Source: Lepidodermella squamata (lineage: Eukaryota; Gastrotricha). Taken from it: a stretch of DNA of 64,000 nt. Below, piece after piece: positions 1 through 11,006 of the stretch. The DNA is taken from NCBI GenBank assembly GCA_047495785.1, contig JBLDXI010000032.1, positions 186,001 to 250,000 of the forward strand, given 5' to 3'. The notes beneath the pieces are model-generated. The model searched no databases, had not been told where the DNA came from, and worked only from the letters and a program-made list of their open reading frames with translations. The translations under genes and the position numbers were made by a program. Position 1 is the first letter of the stretch. Each line of letters opens with the position of its first letter.

Positions 1-3000
1 TCTCTGATGAGAATGAAGTTCTTACAATCCAACTGATCTAAAAAATATTATGCGTGGAAAAGTTGTTTCAAGTAAAACAGGTATAATCACTGACTTAAAG
101 ATTCCAGTCGTCCTGGCCGTTCGGGGAAACCAAACACTAGTCCGCTTGTGTTACCCTAGCAGCTAAAAGTAGCAGTAAGTTTGACACGGAAAATATTCCT
201 ACTGTTTTAACAATCCATGAACAGCTCGAATTTTGATTGTTAGGGCTAGCGATATCAACCGTAGTACAAGGCGGGACGTAGATTTCGCCGACACAGCCGT
301 TTGCCGGATCCGTCGGGTATGAAATGTCGCAAAAATCGCCGCCGAGGCCAGGCGGACACAAACATTTTGTGCAGTTGACGCTCGGATTAGGATAACCCCC
401 ATTTCTGCATGTGATTGTCGGGTTTTTGCACGGAGCTGAGTCTGTCAAAATAATACACCGAGACATTCATTTTGCGTATAATACAGCGTGTCCCATAATA
501 CATAACGCAAACAAAGAGAACTACCCCCACTTGCGCATTTCCCATTTGTGCATTAAATTTTGTTAAATTTTGTATCACTTGCGCATTTATTTTCAAATTA
601 TGAGGTTGGCTCAGTTATTTAGCATATCATAGCATTTTCTTTATTTTATCTTTTCCTTCATTAATCAACAATAACATAACAAAAACAATTGAGTACGTGT
701 ACAGAGACGAATAAAAAATGATAAAATAAAATTCACTCCGGTGTTCGCCGGTGTAAAAGTGAGGAGTAACTCCCTACAAAATTACTCCCGGAGTTCATTT
801 TTGCTAGGAAGTATCAACTCCGAGGAGTTTTTAGCGCCTAGTGAAGGAACACTCCTACCAGGACATTATGACACGGGTCTAATAAATATAGAAATATAGA
901 AATCGAGGTTGAAACCATGTCGTTTCAACTTAATATTCATTGCAATCCTTGAAAAGATATCATTTGTTTTCTTTAAATTATTTCAATTGGGAATTGAACA
1001 AAAGAAAACTAGGAATTCACTTAAATAAACAAAATAATATAAGTTATCAATGCCGCGAGGCGCTTTGCACCAGAATCCTTTGGGAATCCTCTACGACGCG
1101 GAGTGTGTTGTCCGCGAGCTTCGGGTTCGGCAACATCTCTGGGGCAAAGGGCTCCCGATAGTGTGGTAGAAGAGGGTGATGACACCAAAGTTGTCCTCGC
1201 ACTTGTTCGCCCGAATTTTATAAAGCTTATATGTTAGCTTTTGTGTTAGCTTCTTGCTAGCTTATCCACGTGACTTCAATCAATTCGGTTTCGGTGTATA
1301 ATGGGAAATTTAACAAGTGTGTTTAATTGGTTTAAGTTATGTTATTCCTACATGCGCATTGACATAGGAGCCATAGGGAAATTGAACTTCTCTAAGGCTG
1401 AATTTATGTTTTAAAGGGGGAATTATTATTCCGATTTTTATGCTATTTTCACAAGAGTATGCCTGTAAACCTCAAAAAGTGGCTCCAGATAGTGCGCATT
1501 TGGGAATAAGATTCCAGTCTCTAGAACCCCTCGATTCGTTTGGCTGCGCCAAACTCACTCGGGGTTCCAGATCGGGGGCTAGCCGTAGATTATTCCCTTA
1601 TTTAGCTCTTAAATTATCGTTTCAATATTTCCGGAGAGAGTGGATTTTACCGGCGGAAAAAATTGCACACGGAGTTGAAATTAACCGGAATTATTGACTC
1701 CGGAGTTAATATTTTCGAGTGTTACACCGGGCGTGATGTAAATTTTGTTCACGCCAAGCGAGCCGAGTGTCGGATGAGGACCTGTAGCAAGCTACCTATC
1801 CTGATCGTCAACCTCAAAAACTCACCCTTAATAATCTGATATTTCAATTCCACCAAAATAACTATGCATTTTTTGTCTCCAAGTATTTCTATCATGGGCC
1901 AGGGCGTCGGCCTCCTCAAAATTTGAAATCGCTATTTTGTTCGGACGTTTTTTGATGCAATCAATCCACCTTAATTTTGGTCGCCCTCGAGGTCTACTCC
2001 AAGTATTATCTGGCGGCTGCCAGTACCGCATCTGGCTTGCCAGCCTTCCGGGGTCCATGCGAGCGACGTGCCCGTACCAGCCTGTACCATCAGTTACCAT
2101 GCCTAGCGAAGTTGCTAGGCGGCGCGGCAACTTCGCTAGGCATGGTAAATGATTTTTAGGGTGAAAATACGCAAGATAAGGCTTAGTTACCGGACTCATT
2201 TGCCGATTAAAATTGAATGTTAGGGTTCGCAGATCCGCTGCGAATCTAATATCAAACGACTCCCCATCATTCACTATATCCATTCACGATTCATAGTAAT
2301 TTCGTAAATTCTTTCGTACGGTGATCATTTCATAACGTAACGTTTTCATATGGAGTAAATTCATACAAATACAGTTTCATATCAAAAGTGGTGATCTTTT
2401 CGTGACAAAAATTCAACTTGAATTGTAGTTCGCAAAAGGCGATCGTATTCGAATTTTATCGAAGTTCTAATCTAACACGGTTTAGATATGCCTTTTCATA
2501 CCTTCAATTATCTGGCCTAGTTAGTGATCGAGGTTAGGTAGAAGTGAAGGTTACAGACAGACAGACCAGACAGACCACGCGGTTTTCCAAGTACCGTATT
2601 TCTCGAAAACTTACCATGGGCTCTAATTATAAACGAAGGATTTTTTATTCGGGTTGTATTGGGTAGTTTTATGCAGATTTATGTCACCCTAGAGTGATTT
2701 TAAATGTTTGCCTTTTTTGACTTCCAGCAACAATGGCTCCCTAACGGTGAGGAATTGGCTCATGAGGTTGTGTGAGCTTACTCGAATGGGTTCTGACTGT
2801 TAATGGTCAAAACATGAGCCCAGAGAACCTCATGGTTATGGAATGACGAGCGTTTAAAAAAAGTAGAATTTTTTTATGCAGATTTAGGTAACCTTACTCT
2901 ATTTGTTCGAAACTTCACCAAAAATAAACGAACGGTGCTAGAATTTAGGAAAAATTCTCGAAATATCCGAAATCGCATCTTTGCAGGTAATTTACCTGGA

Positions 3001-4856
3001 AGTGGCTCTTTAAAATTTACTGCTCTTATCTAAAAAATTACAAGCTAACGCCAGCATCATTTTGGTATAAAAAATTCTATCTAAAACGGCCGAGGTGAAG
3101 AGATCCAGGTGGGCAATTTTAGGGTTTTCGAGGGTTCGATTCTAAAAATCAGCAGTCAATAGTGGAATCGAATTCGGGAAAACAAAACCAATACTATCAT
3201 TCTACAGGAGGCAAGGGATTTTTTAGATATTTTTCCAGAATTTTAGAAAGTCAACCGCAGTTTGGCGATTAGGTAGAATTTTTTTTATCAAACTAGTAAC
3301 TCTCAAAATTGTATCTCTCTCCGGTCTATAAACACCAAAGTTTCAGGCATTACGTCATCAAGGAAAAACTCACAGGTGAAGCAGAAAAGGCGGTTTTTAA
3401 ATTCTACTTTTTGAGAAGAATCAAACGATACTAAACTTATGCTAATAGTGTACCTGGATGAGGTGGCCGAATATTTTGGAATTTTTGAACATCTAGCCAG
3501 ATTCCTCACCTCTCACCTCAGATTAGCGCTAAAAATCTCGACTGCGTTTTAGAAAAAACATCAACATTTATTGCGCAACGAATAATTGATGCAATAGAAA
3601 CTTATTTTTGAAATAGCATTTTCGCCGGTAAACCTTGATGCCCATTTTCTCAGCAGCTCTGATAAACCCGATTTTTCATTGTTAACGGTCATTGATTTTT
3701 AGCTGTACAACTTATATGGGACAAGCTGTAAGTTTTGTGCCCTACGATTTTAGAAATTAGAAATTACACGCTACAATATCGATTTATAATTTTGAGGAAA
3801 TATATGTAGTTTGCTCACCAAAGCACTTGTATAGCGTGTTCAGCTTGATCGTGTCGAACAATGACAGCCAGGCAGACTGGCCAACAGAAGCAACGTAGCG
3901 CCGATCAATCGGGTACATCCTGGGAAGCTTTATCCCACCTAGTCGTCCCATCGCCGGGTCGAACAGCGACTCATAGTCGAAGGGCGTTGCGTTGTAGTAC
4001 GTTTGCGACGGGTTGATGGGGAAACTGATAAAACAGAAAATTCCTTGTTTTGCTAATAATTTGAGAATTTTAACATGTCCTCGTAGCCAGGAAAAGGGAC
4101 GAGGTATTGACCCCGATCTGGCCGTCTGAGCTCATATGTAAGTCCAAGGACATATCCAATCTTCATGATCGCGTAAGAGACCTATAATCCAAATTATTTC
4201 ACTCAAATAATACCACGGTTATAATAAAAGATTGAAACTTGCTGCGTAAATAAAATCCGTACTATCAGGGTTGCTTCGGAGCGCGACAACCCTCAGAGGA
4301 TAAGAAGTTGAATGATAGCCGGTTGTGTCTCTATATACGCGCAATACAAATGGCAGATAGGTTTTTTTGAATCGCAGGTTAGGAAACAAAACTCACCCAA
4401 GATTTCCTATGAAGAGGATAGAGTTGGGCTCATTCAAACCGATGGACGATCTTTCCACGAAGCGCAAGCAAGTAACCGATTCAATATACGCTATGGCCAG
4501 CTTGTAAACCTGTCTGTCAACTGGGGCTGATAATAAAAAATGATGGGGTCATCATTAATTTTTTCGGAAATGGTAACGCAGATTAACTTACAGACATCAG
4601 AATTGCCGGGCGCATAAATATACCAGGTCCCATTGTTGAATGTATATGGGATAGGCAAGGGCCACGGGGTTGCAGGTGGCTGACCGGGTGAAAAACCATC
4701 AAAAGTACTCGCGTGCATTGTCAAATTAACCGATGGTACGTTCGGGTCCGCATTTTGGAATAAGAAAATTTGTGTAACCTCCTGATCGAGGAGAATGCTC
4801 CACAGCACGCGGAGCATGCTGAACATGTAAACAAGCGCAAACAAATATCGCGACAT
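1..4856 (-). CDS. Astacin-like pseudopeptidase with EGF and CUB-like domains, copy 1 (3' end outside window)
   Basis: Exons on the minus strand: 4856-4592, 4526-4397, 4291-4243, 4181-4075, 4024-3819, 441-155 and 3-1 (edge). The start is the ATG at 4856, giving a hydrophobic signal peptide (MSRYLFALVYMFSM...). A short pro-region and an astacin-like mature start (WPLPIPY) follow, then the first astacin cysteine (SVTCLRFVER). The region matching the zinc helix reads MKIGYVLGLTYE against the family HExxHxxGxxH, so the ligands are Met, Tyr and Tyr and the catalytic Glu is Lys. The Met-turn is YESLFDP instead of SxMHY. The catalytic domain ends in the astacin-type LNTLYKCF, followed by an EGF module (NGGYPNPSVNC...CLCPPGLGGDFC) and the start of a CUB-like segment. 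Intron 5 is swollen to 3377 nt by a transposon, against 118 nt in copy 2. The intron after 4243 uses a GC donor (gcaagt). By homology this is a secreted protein; proteolysis is unlikely and a binding role is inferred. Confidence 0.85.
731..1747. repeat. Possible nested element with imperfect inverted ends rich in ACTCCGG
   Basis: The left end (731-765) and the reverse complement of the right end (about 1700-1747) share an imperfect pattern: CGCC(C)GGTGTAA followed within 25 bases by TAACTCC. Several further ACTCC and CCGGAG motifs occur just inside both ends. The interior has no recognised coding sequence. The boundaries and the class are uncertain. Confidence 0.35.
1831..2283 (-). pseudogene. 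LINE (non-LTR retrotransposon) ORF2 3'-end remnant
   Basis: A 151-codon open stretch has a C-terminal half typical of non-LTR retrotransposon ORF2 tails: GWYGHVARMDPGRLASQ, then a YWQPP segment, RGRPKLRWIDCIKK and an ALAHDRNTWRQ ending. The order GHVxRM, RGRPxxxW, A..DRxxWR is the usual tail after the reverse transcriptase of RTE/Jockey-type elements. The RT core and endonuclease are missing, so this is a 5'-truncated relic. It lies inside the larger TIR element of the copy-1 astacin intron. A 55-bp perfect hairpin sits inside the frame. Confidence 0.7.
2094..2148. repeat. Perfect 22-bp-arm hairpin inside the LINE remnant
   Basis: The left arm 2094-2115 (TTACCATGCCTAGCGAAG...) is exactly reverse-complementary to 2127-2148, around an 11-nt GC-rich loop (TAGGCGGCGCG). 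It keeps the surrounding LINE frame open. Confidence 0.85.
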
Positions 4857-5834
4857 CGAATTCTTGTAAATCAGTAAAAATAAATTTAAGCCGGTAGGAT
4901 AAATTTGTGAAATAATTGAGATTATTATTGAGATTTTCGGTATCAAAAAATGCTTCGATATAGCAAAGGGCGCGCGATCTTCCTGGCACGAGCATCCCAC
5001 GTGATTTACTTTTTTATTCGAACCGCCTCAACTACGCCGCCATTATTTCTCCCGCGAACCTGTTTTCAATTCAATCTTTTAGAAAAAACTGTTCAACATT
5101 TTTTTTATTATCATCAAAAAATTATCACAAATCAGTCATTGAAAGAGCAATAGTTTAAGAATTGACCGATAATCCAAATCAGCTAATCATTACTCGAGAG
5201 GGCGGCTGCTGCAAGTCGAAAAAGTGACAAAATTTGATTTTTTTCCCCGAAAATTAAATCGAATTTTATCGTCCTAATTTCGGCAGAGAGCCATCTAAAA
5301 TAATCTATAAGTTCAAACGTCGCTGAATAAACACCAATGAAACACCGATTGAAATTAGCTGAAGCGTTCTCCAATGTTTAAAATTTAGGATTTCACCGGA
5401 GAAAAGGATAATTTCAGCGGGGAAAAATCCAAAAGACCCGACGGTAAAAAATGGTTCGGAAATAATTAATATTTTGCGTATACTATTTCATTATTGTCAA
5501 TAATCAATTCGTTGATTGATTAATATTTTTATGCCACTGAATCCTACAAAATTCAGAAACCAAAAAATCAGAGAAAAATCGGTGTGCGAAAACTCCGAGA
5601 TCCCAGAATTTAGAGATTTTATAGCTAACGCTAAAAATCTCGAATTTGATCTGATGGTTCTGCTAATCGATGTAAAATGTAAAATGAAGACTAGTTTTCG
5701 AATTAGGCCAGGAGTGTTCCTACGAAAAAAAATTCGGAAAAAAAAATCAATTTTTTGATGTAAATTCGGCCAAGTTACGCCGCTACAGAAGAAAATAAAA
5801 TAATTTCGAAAAATTATGCCAAATATTCCAAATT

Positions 5835-6380
5835 TATTTGAACGGCCACATTTTTTAGCCAACTCTGGCGAAACCCCGCCGAACACGATGCCGAGTTGCG
5901 CGAAACTGATATGTTTTGATAGATTCGGATGACTGCTAGCAGGTTATGCTCGATAACGGCCCGTTCGACCAGGCTGACCGACCGGCCGCCCATCCACACG
6001 TCCTGGTACGGGGAAGTCTAGGTAGTAGCAATAACGCGTCTAACAGGGCCAAATCAGCCGGGCGAGGAGTCGCTCGAGGTAAATGGATTGCAACAACATG
6101 TGAACAGCCATTCGATGGGTTCTATCGTCCTTAATCAGCGACGCCAAGGCCGGGGCGCTGGCTGCGAATAGCCCGTTGTAACACGTCGATTCAGAAACGA
6201 TAGGGCGGAGTGATAATTCGATGTAAAGTTGGCTGATTCTTCGAAGAATTTGCGATTGAAATCGGAGCAGGCTTGGTATTTGTTAGTAGGGCTCGTTGTA
6301 CTTGGTAACCGTGCGATCCGAATCAGCATAGACTCATCTTTTCCTCGCCGGAGTATTTCCTGTAAAACTGAGAAAGTTCC
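5835..6380 (-). pseudogene. COP9 signalosome subunit 4 (CSN4) remnant, copy 1
   Basis: Frames read on the minus strand show pieces resembling CSN4: DFNRKFFEESANF (compare the LDYRRKFIEAA region), KDDRTHRMAV plus a YLERLL stretch (compare KDERC...YLDRII), LVERAVIEHNLL (compare LDRAVIEHNLL of the PCI domain) and NISFAQLG (compare NITFEELG). The pieces fall in different frames. Against copy 2 there is a 1-nt deletion near 6068, plus small insertions near 6008 and 6030, and another frame change after the IYQN segment. An intact CSN4 would be part of the deneddylating COP9 complex; this copy cannot make one. The CSN4 match is from memory of the family, so the gene name is moderately certain and the disrupted state is clear. 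Confidence 0.65.
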
Positions 6381-6385
6381 ATGTC

Positions 6386-6969
6386 TGAATTCTCTATGTC
6401 TTCGGATAATAAAATTTAAAAAAAATGAAAAATAATCCTGAATATTGCTGAATGGCCAGTAAAATCTAAATTGGCACCAGGCAATAATTTCAGCTAATTT
6501 ATGGGCCAATTCTCAGCAATTTCATCTCAGCTTGGTGCTTTCCAATAAGTTGGTTCGAAAACTTAAAATTGAACGATTCAAAATTAATTTTCAAATTTCT
6601 CAAAATTTAGAGATTGAAATTGTAGCTAGCCCGGGCTGCTGTAGGATCAAGTAAGGTAATTCTGAAATATCTCCTAATAAATCAGTGATGCGCAAACTTT
6701 TGTAACTACCGGTGATTTTGGCGGCCGGATATATGTCCCTAACCGGAAATGTCCCGCAACACTCTCGGCATCTCCAACTGACCGCACTGCCGGATTTTAT
6801 TTGTGCGTGTCATCGGCCAAAGCAACTGATTTTCTTTGTAAACATTTTCTCTAAATCAACGTTTCGATGAGAAAATTCAACATTGAAACGTATTAACAAT
6901 TTTCTATGATGGATGATGCAGAACCATAGATATAATCCAGTAGAGATCGCCCACTAGCGTGAAAAAAGG
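6386..6969. other. Non-coding spacer
   Basis: AT-rich sequence. I see no gene, RNA or clear repeat here. Confidence 0.5.
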
Positions 6970-7310
6970 TGTACACCATGGGCGCCAGATGGTCAGCTGA
7001 TTCATCAGAGGCTTGGAGGCCAAGTAAACAAAATATTCGATTCTTTTTTTGCTGCGGTTCCGATCACGGTTTAAAATTTTCCCAATATTTTGTGATGGTT
7101 CCAGGTAGGTGAAATCACAACGAACGCGCTGGTTGTTTTTCCAAATTGTTAGAAGCAATATGAACCACTGAAATTAAAGAATTGAATTTCGCTGATGCAA
7201 TTAGAATAAATTTAAACCTCTAATTGAACCGAAATTGAAGCAATTTTTTAGTGGTCCGTGTAGCACAGATCGAGCTCTATAATTTGATACTTGGAGCGAA
7301 CTTGGATGAA
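6970..7310. repeat. Local tandem duplication, unit 1
   Basis: This unit and 7456-7805 share a diverged order of blocks: ATGGGCGCCAGATGGTCAGC, then GTAAACAAAATATTCGATT, then a GGAAATCAC-like block, then TGATACTTGGAGCGAACTT. The units are about 490 bp apart. No conserved protein frame spans both. Confidence 0.7.
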
Positions 7311-7455
7311 TTTTTATCGATTTTCTGGACATTTTTGAAAATCGAAGCTGAATTCATCCACTATAAAAATCTGGAGTAGTTGGTAGCGGATTCAATTCAG
7401 AACTTTTGTTGACGCGCGTGTGCCGCATGCACATCTTGTGGTTGGAAAGAGAGTC

Positions 7456-7805
7456 TACGCTACGCCATGGGCGCCAGATGGTCAGCTGATTCATCAGCGC
7501 TCGGAGGCAAGGTAAACAAAATATTCGATTGGTTTTTAGCTGGTTCCATGACGGTTTCGATTTTCCCAAGGGTTTGGTTGATGGATCCAGACAGAGGAAA
7601 TCACGAGGAACCCGCTGATTATCTTTTTGAAATTTTCAAACAAATTGTAACTGGTGTTATTGACAAAAAATGGTTTCGCAGTTACAAATAAAAATAATTT
7701 TCATGATCATTTAAATTGAAATTGAAGCAGTTTTTTAATGGTCCAGGTAGCCCGCGTCATGGTCCACATGTCGATACTTGGAGCGAACTTCGATGATTTT
7801 TTACT
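7456..7805. repeat. Local tandem duplication, unit 2
   Basis: Diverged second unit of the repeat at 6970-7310, with the same block order and orientation. The shared ATGGGCGCCAGATGGTCAGC block is at about 7466-7485 and TCGATACTTGGAGCGAACTT near 7770. Confidence 0.7.
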
Positions 7806-9096
7806 TCAGTTTTGGATAGTCGTACAGTGCTTTTTCAGGAATCGGCGATTCGGATCCATCGCAGACCATCTATCTCAAAAAAACTTGAAGCCTCTGGCAA
7901 TTGTCTGGCAAGAGAGACAATTAACTCAGGCCACATCGGATGCAAAAATAGCATTTATCAAAAATGAGAATTTCAGATAAAAATCGCGGGCTGCATTTTC
8001 GTCATCAATTCTTTCTCTCGGAGCCCCTTCTATTGAAAATTTAAAGAAAGTTTACCGCAGACTAGATCTATCGACTGGTGAAATCCGCTTCAAAAAATTC
8101 CTCGCGACTATAAAGTTATTGAAAAATGCGATGCAAAAAAAAAGATTTCGCATACTTTATTTTCCAGTCTCGAATTGAGTTGATCTGCTTCCATTTTTAA
8201 CTCAACTATAAAATCAACTCAACGATTTTCAAATAGCAAATAGCCAATTTGGCACCCATTGGCGCAGCTGAAAATCACTCGAATCAAATCTCGGCCTAGC
8301 TTTGGCACCCTGCGTCCAGCCGGCCGCCAAAAATGCCGGAAAATAAACCGAGTTTGCGCACTAATTGACACGTTCATTTTTATCACGTCGAGATAGATGG
8401 AAGATGGAACCTATTAGCTTGCTATGATGTCACTCGGCATCCTGTTTAGATGCCAACATAACCAGCTGGGATTTGGGACCATCACAACTTTGAATCCTCG
8501 CATGACTTAACATTAGTAATAAGTAAATTGAGAAATTCACGAACATCATTTTAAGGGCAAAAAAGTCGCGAAAAATGCCAAGTTCAAGATATGCGTGATT
8601 CATAACTTCTTTGTTCGAACCTTGAGCCAAAGGGTTGACAAGAATTAAGCTGATGTAGACGTGGCCGTTGTAAATTTTGCAGCCGAAATTCGCCAAACTT
8701 TCGCGTAATTTTTACCGCGCGAGAACAAGACATTTAGTCACGGGTCAGATCGTGCCCATTACAACAATCGTAGACAAGAATTTTTTGAGAATTTCGGTTG
8801 CAAATTTTCGGACATGGCCGGTCGTGTTTGTTGCCATTTGCCACTGTGACTGCGCATGCGGCTGAAATTAAATGAAAATAAACATCAACTACTTGATGAT
8901 AGCAAAAAATCAGGTTATTTCGATTCTTAACCTGCAAGCTTTTCCTGGCATTTTGGAACTTCGAGTCACGTCGCTGCGAGTATCGGAAATCAGAAATTTA
9001 TTGGAGCCCCTTGATTTTTCAGTAGTTAATATTAAAATAATTCGAGAAATTTCTATAATTTTTTAATTAAATTTTGTCGAAATTTTATTAAATTAA
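7806..9096. other. Non-coding spacer
   Basis: AT-rich with scattered short open frames that look like chance. Nothing recognisable. Confidence 0.45.
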
Positions 9097-9495
9097 CCCT
9101 TAGCCGCCGGCGCAATGACGTGTTAACTCGAGCACCTTTCAAAAAATCCCAGAAAATCAAGAAGAGGCTAAAATCAAATTCTGAGTCGGCAGAAAGTCTT
9201 ACATTTCTTAGATTGAAAGCCGAACCTCTTTTTCAGAAGAAATTTACCTGGGTTGCCGTTGCTATGACGTGTTAACGCGTTTTCATGACGTGTTAACAAG
9301 TCATTTAAATTTTTTCTCACTATTTTCGACCTGGTCGGAATGGCTTTGAAAATTTGGATTTTCGGGGAGTGCTTGTTTCTTGCTATTGATTTATCATAAT
9401 TTATGACGCAACAATGAGTTCGATAGCCCAAATCCTCCGACAACGGTGAATTTTCTCCGGAATTAACGCGTGTACACGTCTTCGGCGGCTAAGGG
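9097..9495. mobile_element. piggyBac-like MITE
   Basis: Inverted ends CCCTTAGCCGCCG are perfect over 13 bp, followed by related ACGTGTTAAC / ACGTGTACACG blocks. TTAA lies directly outside both ends (9093-9096 and 9496-9499). A TTAA target site with CCC ends is characteristic of the piggyBac superfamily. At 399 bp without a coding frame it is non-autonomous. The ATGACGTGTTAAC motif recurs internally near 9265 and 9287. Confidence 0.8.
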
Positions 9496-9699
9496 TTAAT
9501 ATATGACACCCACGCCCAGTAATAATAAATTTATTTCCAATTCGCTTTATTTCGGGTATTATTTTGTCATTCATCTTAATTTTCTTAATTTTTCTTAATT
9601 ATTAATCTTGAATTTTCACTAAGCATTTTTACAATGTTAGCAAGCGTAGACTTGGGACTAACTCGATCCCAAGGCCGTACAAGTCTGAATGGAAAGGGT

Positions 9700-9950
9700 A
9701 CAAATAAGACAGGATAATTAAGATAATTTATTATTAATTGTATAACGGGACAATTAAGACGAGGACAATTAAGACTAATCCTGATCCTAACTCCAACCCT
9801 AACCCTAACCCTAACCAAAATCCCAACCAAAAGCCCAATAATATTGTTATTTTTTATTCGTCTTATTTGCCCCGTCTTATTTGTCCTTGTCTTAATTGTC
9901 CCATTATAAAATTAATAATTAATTATCTTAATCGTCCTGGTTTTATTTGT
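9700..9950. repeat. Inverted repeat of ACAAATAAGAC units around a telomere-like core
   Basis: The left arm 9700-9775 and right arm 9874-9950 are reverse complements with a few mismatches. Each arm is built from repeated GGACAATTAAGAC / ACAAATAAGAC units and an AT-rich middle. The loop contains CCCTAA repeats. Further unit copies continue to about 9985. No coding content. Confidence 0.75.
9793..9816. repeat. Short interstitial telomere-like (CCCTAA)n run
   Basis: Three consecutive CCCTAA units, with degenerate CCNAA units on both sides (about 9781-9830). This is the vertebrate-type TTAGGG motif read on the other strand, inside the loop of an inverted repeat. It is too short to be a chromosome end. 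Confidence 0.7.
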
Positions 9951-11006
9951 CCCGTCGTATTTGTCCTCATCTTATTTGTCCCCCTACGGTCTGAATATCC
10001 TCATCGCAGAACATGTGGTACTTACGCCTCTCTTGGGCAGCTTATTTTCACTTGATTGCTCGAAAAATTATCAAATTAAATCGAAAAATTAAGGTTTGCC
10101 GAACTGCGCAGGCTGAACTGCCATCGGCCCTTTCATCTGGCTGCCGTTGAAGGTTCATTCGCATGATTATACAGCTTCCTCTAAATTTATCAAAAAACCG
10201 ATGATGAAGCATTCTAGCAAGAATTGCAATTTCGATTCGAACAGAAATTGACACAAAATGGGAAGGCTTTGTTTGAATTTTACCTCGTAAAAATTTAAGA
10301 ATTAATTATATAAGAATTATTCAGGTCAGCCCAAGGCTCGAGATAGAATTGGCAATTTGGTTTCCAGGTATAGCGGAGCTCCACGAAAAATTGATCACAA
10401 CTCTGCGAGCAATAGCTCATCGGGCAGAGTAAGAAGCCCACCTTAAATGAATTGCGAATTGCATGTCGTTTATTTATTTGGCATTGAAATATTTCCAATG
10501 GAGTTGTCATTGTTAATCATGCCCGATTACGTAATCGTGTTCAGCCGCGACCGTCTTTCTCGCTTCTATCCGTCGATTAGCCGTTTTTATCCGTTTTTAC
10601 TCATTTTTTATCCGTTCATAATGCGTTGCTATCCGTATACCTAGTATTTTAATAGTTGTTCGTGAAAACTGACTCGCTAAAAATCCAAGGTTTTCGGTAA
10701 AAGCCCGGCTGCGCTAGGAACATCAACAGGGTCAATAAAAATTATTGTCAAGCCATAAGAAATATTTCAATTTCAATAAAATAAATGAAATATCTACGCA
10801 ACCTACTAATATTTATTATTTAGGTATCTATGGTTTTCCATCACACAAAAAATCACATGTATCATTGTTCACTTTGAGCCTACCAATGTTGCCAACCGAT
10901 TTATGAACAGTGGCATTGTCCTGGAGCAAAAATATTGATATGGGTTCAAAACTTAAATTAATCATGAAAGTTCATCAATTTTTCATCAAAGGTTCTGCTG
11001 TTTTAG
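9951..11006. other. Spacer downstream of the copy-2 astacin
   Basis: Contains a short run of ATCCGTTTTT-like units (about 10565-10640). An open minus-strand stretch at 10300-10510 has Cys residues but no recognised start, splice context or family. Otherwise nothing. Confidence 0.4.

Larger units (their letters stand above)
484..3728. mobile_element. Tc1/mariner-like TIR element (composite) in intron 5 of the copy-1 astacin
   Basis: The termini are inverted repeats CAGCGTGTCCCATAA (left) and CAGCTTGTCCCATATAA (right, reverse complement), flanked by TA on both sides (482-483 and 3729-3730). The equivalent intron in copy 2 (13183-13300) has the uninterrupted sequence around gtataataaaag. At 3245 bp it is long for this class and contains other repeats, including a LINE remnant at 1831-2283. 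No transposase reading frame was recognised, so it is non-autonomous or decayed. Confidence 0.7.

Noticed and set aside
9738-10055. Frame encoding Asn-Pro repeats
   Set aside because: Translation of the CCCTAA-type repeat and the inverted repeat arms.
10295-10510. Minus-strand Cys-containing stretch (GFLLCPMSYCSQSC) with an acceptor-like site
   Set aside because: It lies beyond the stop of the copy-2 astacin and I could not link it in frame to any exon. It might be a relic exon.
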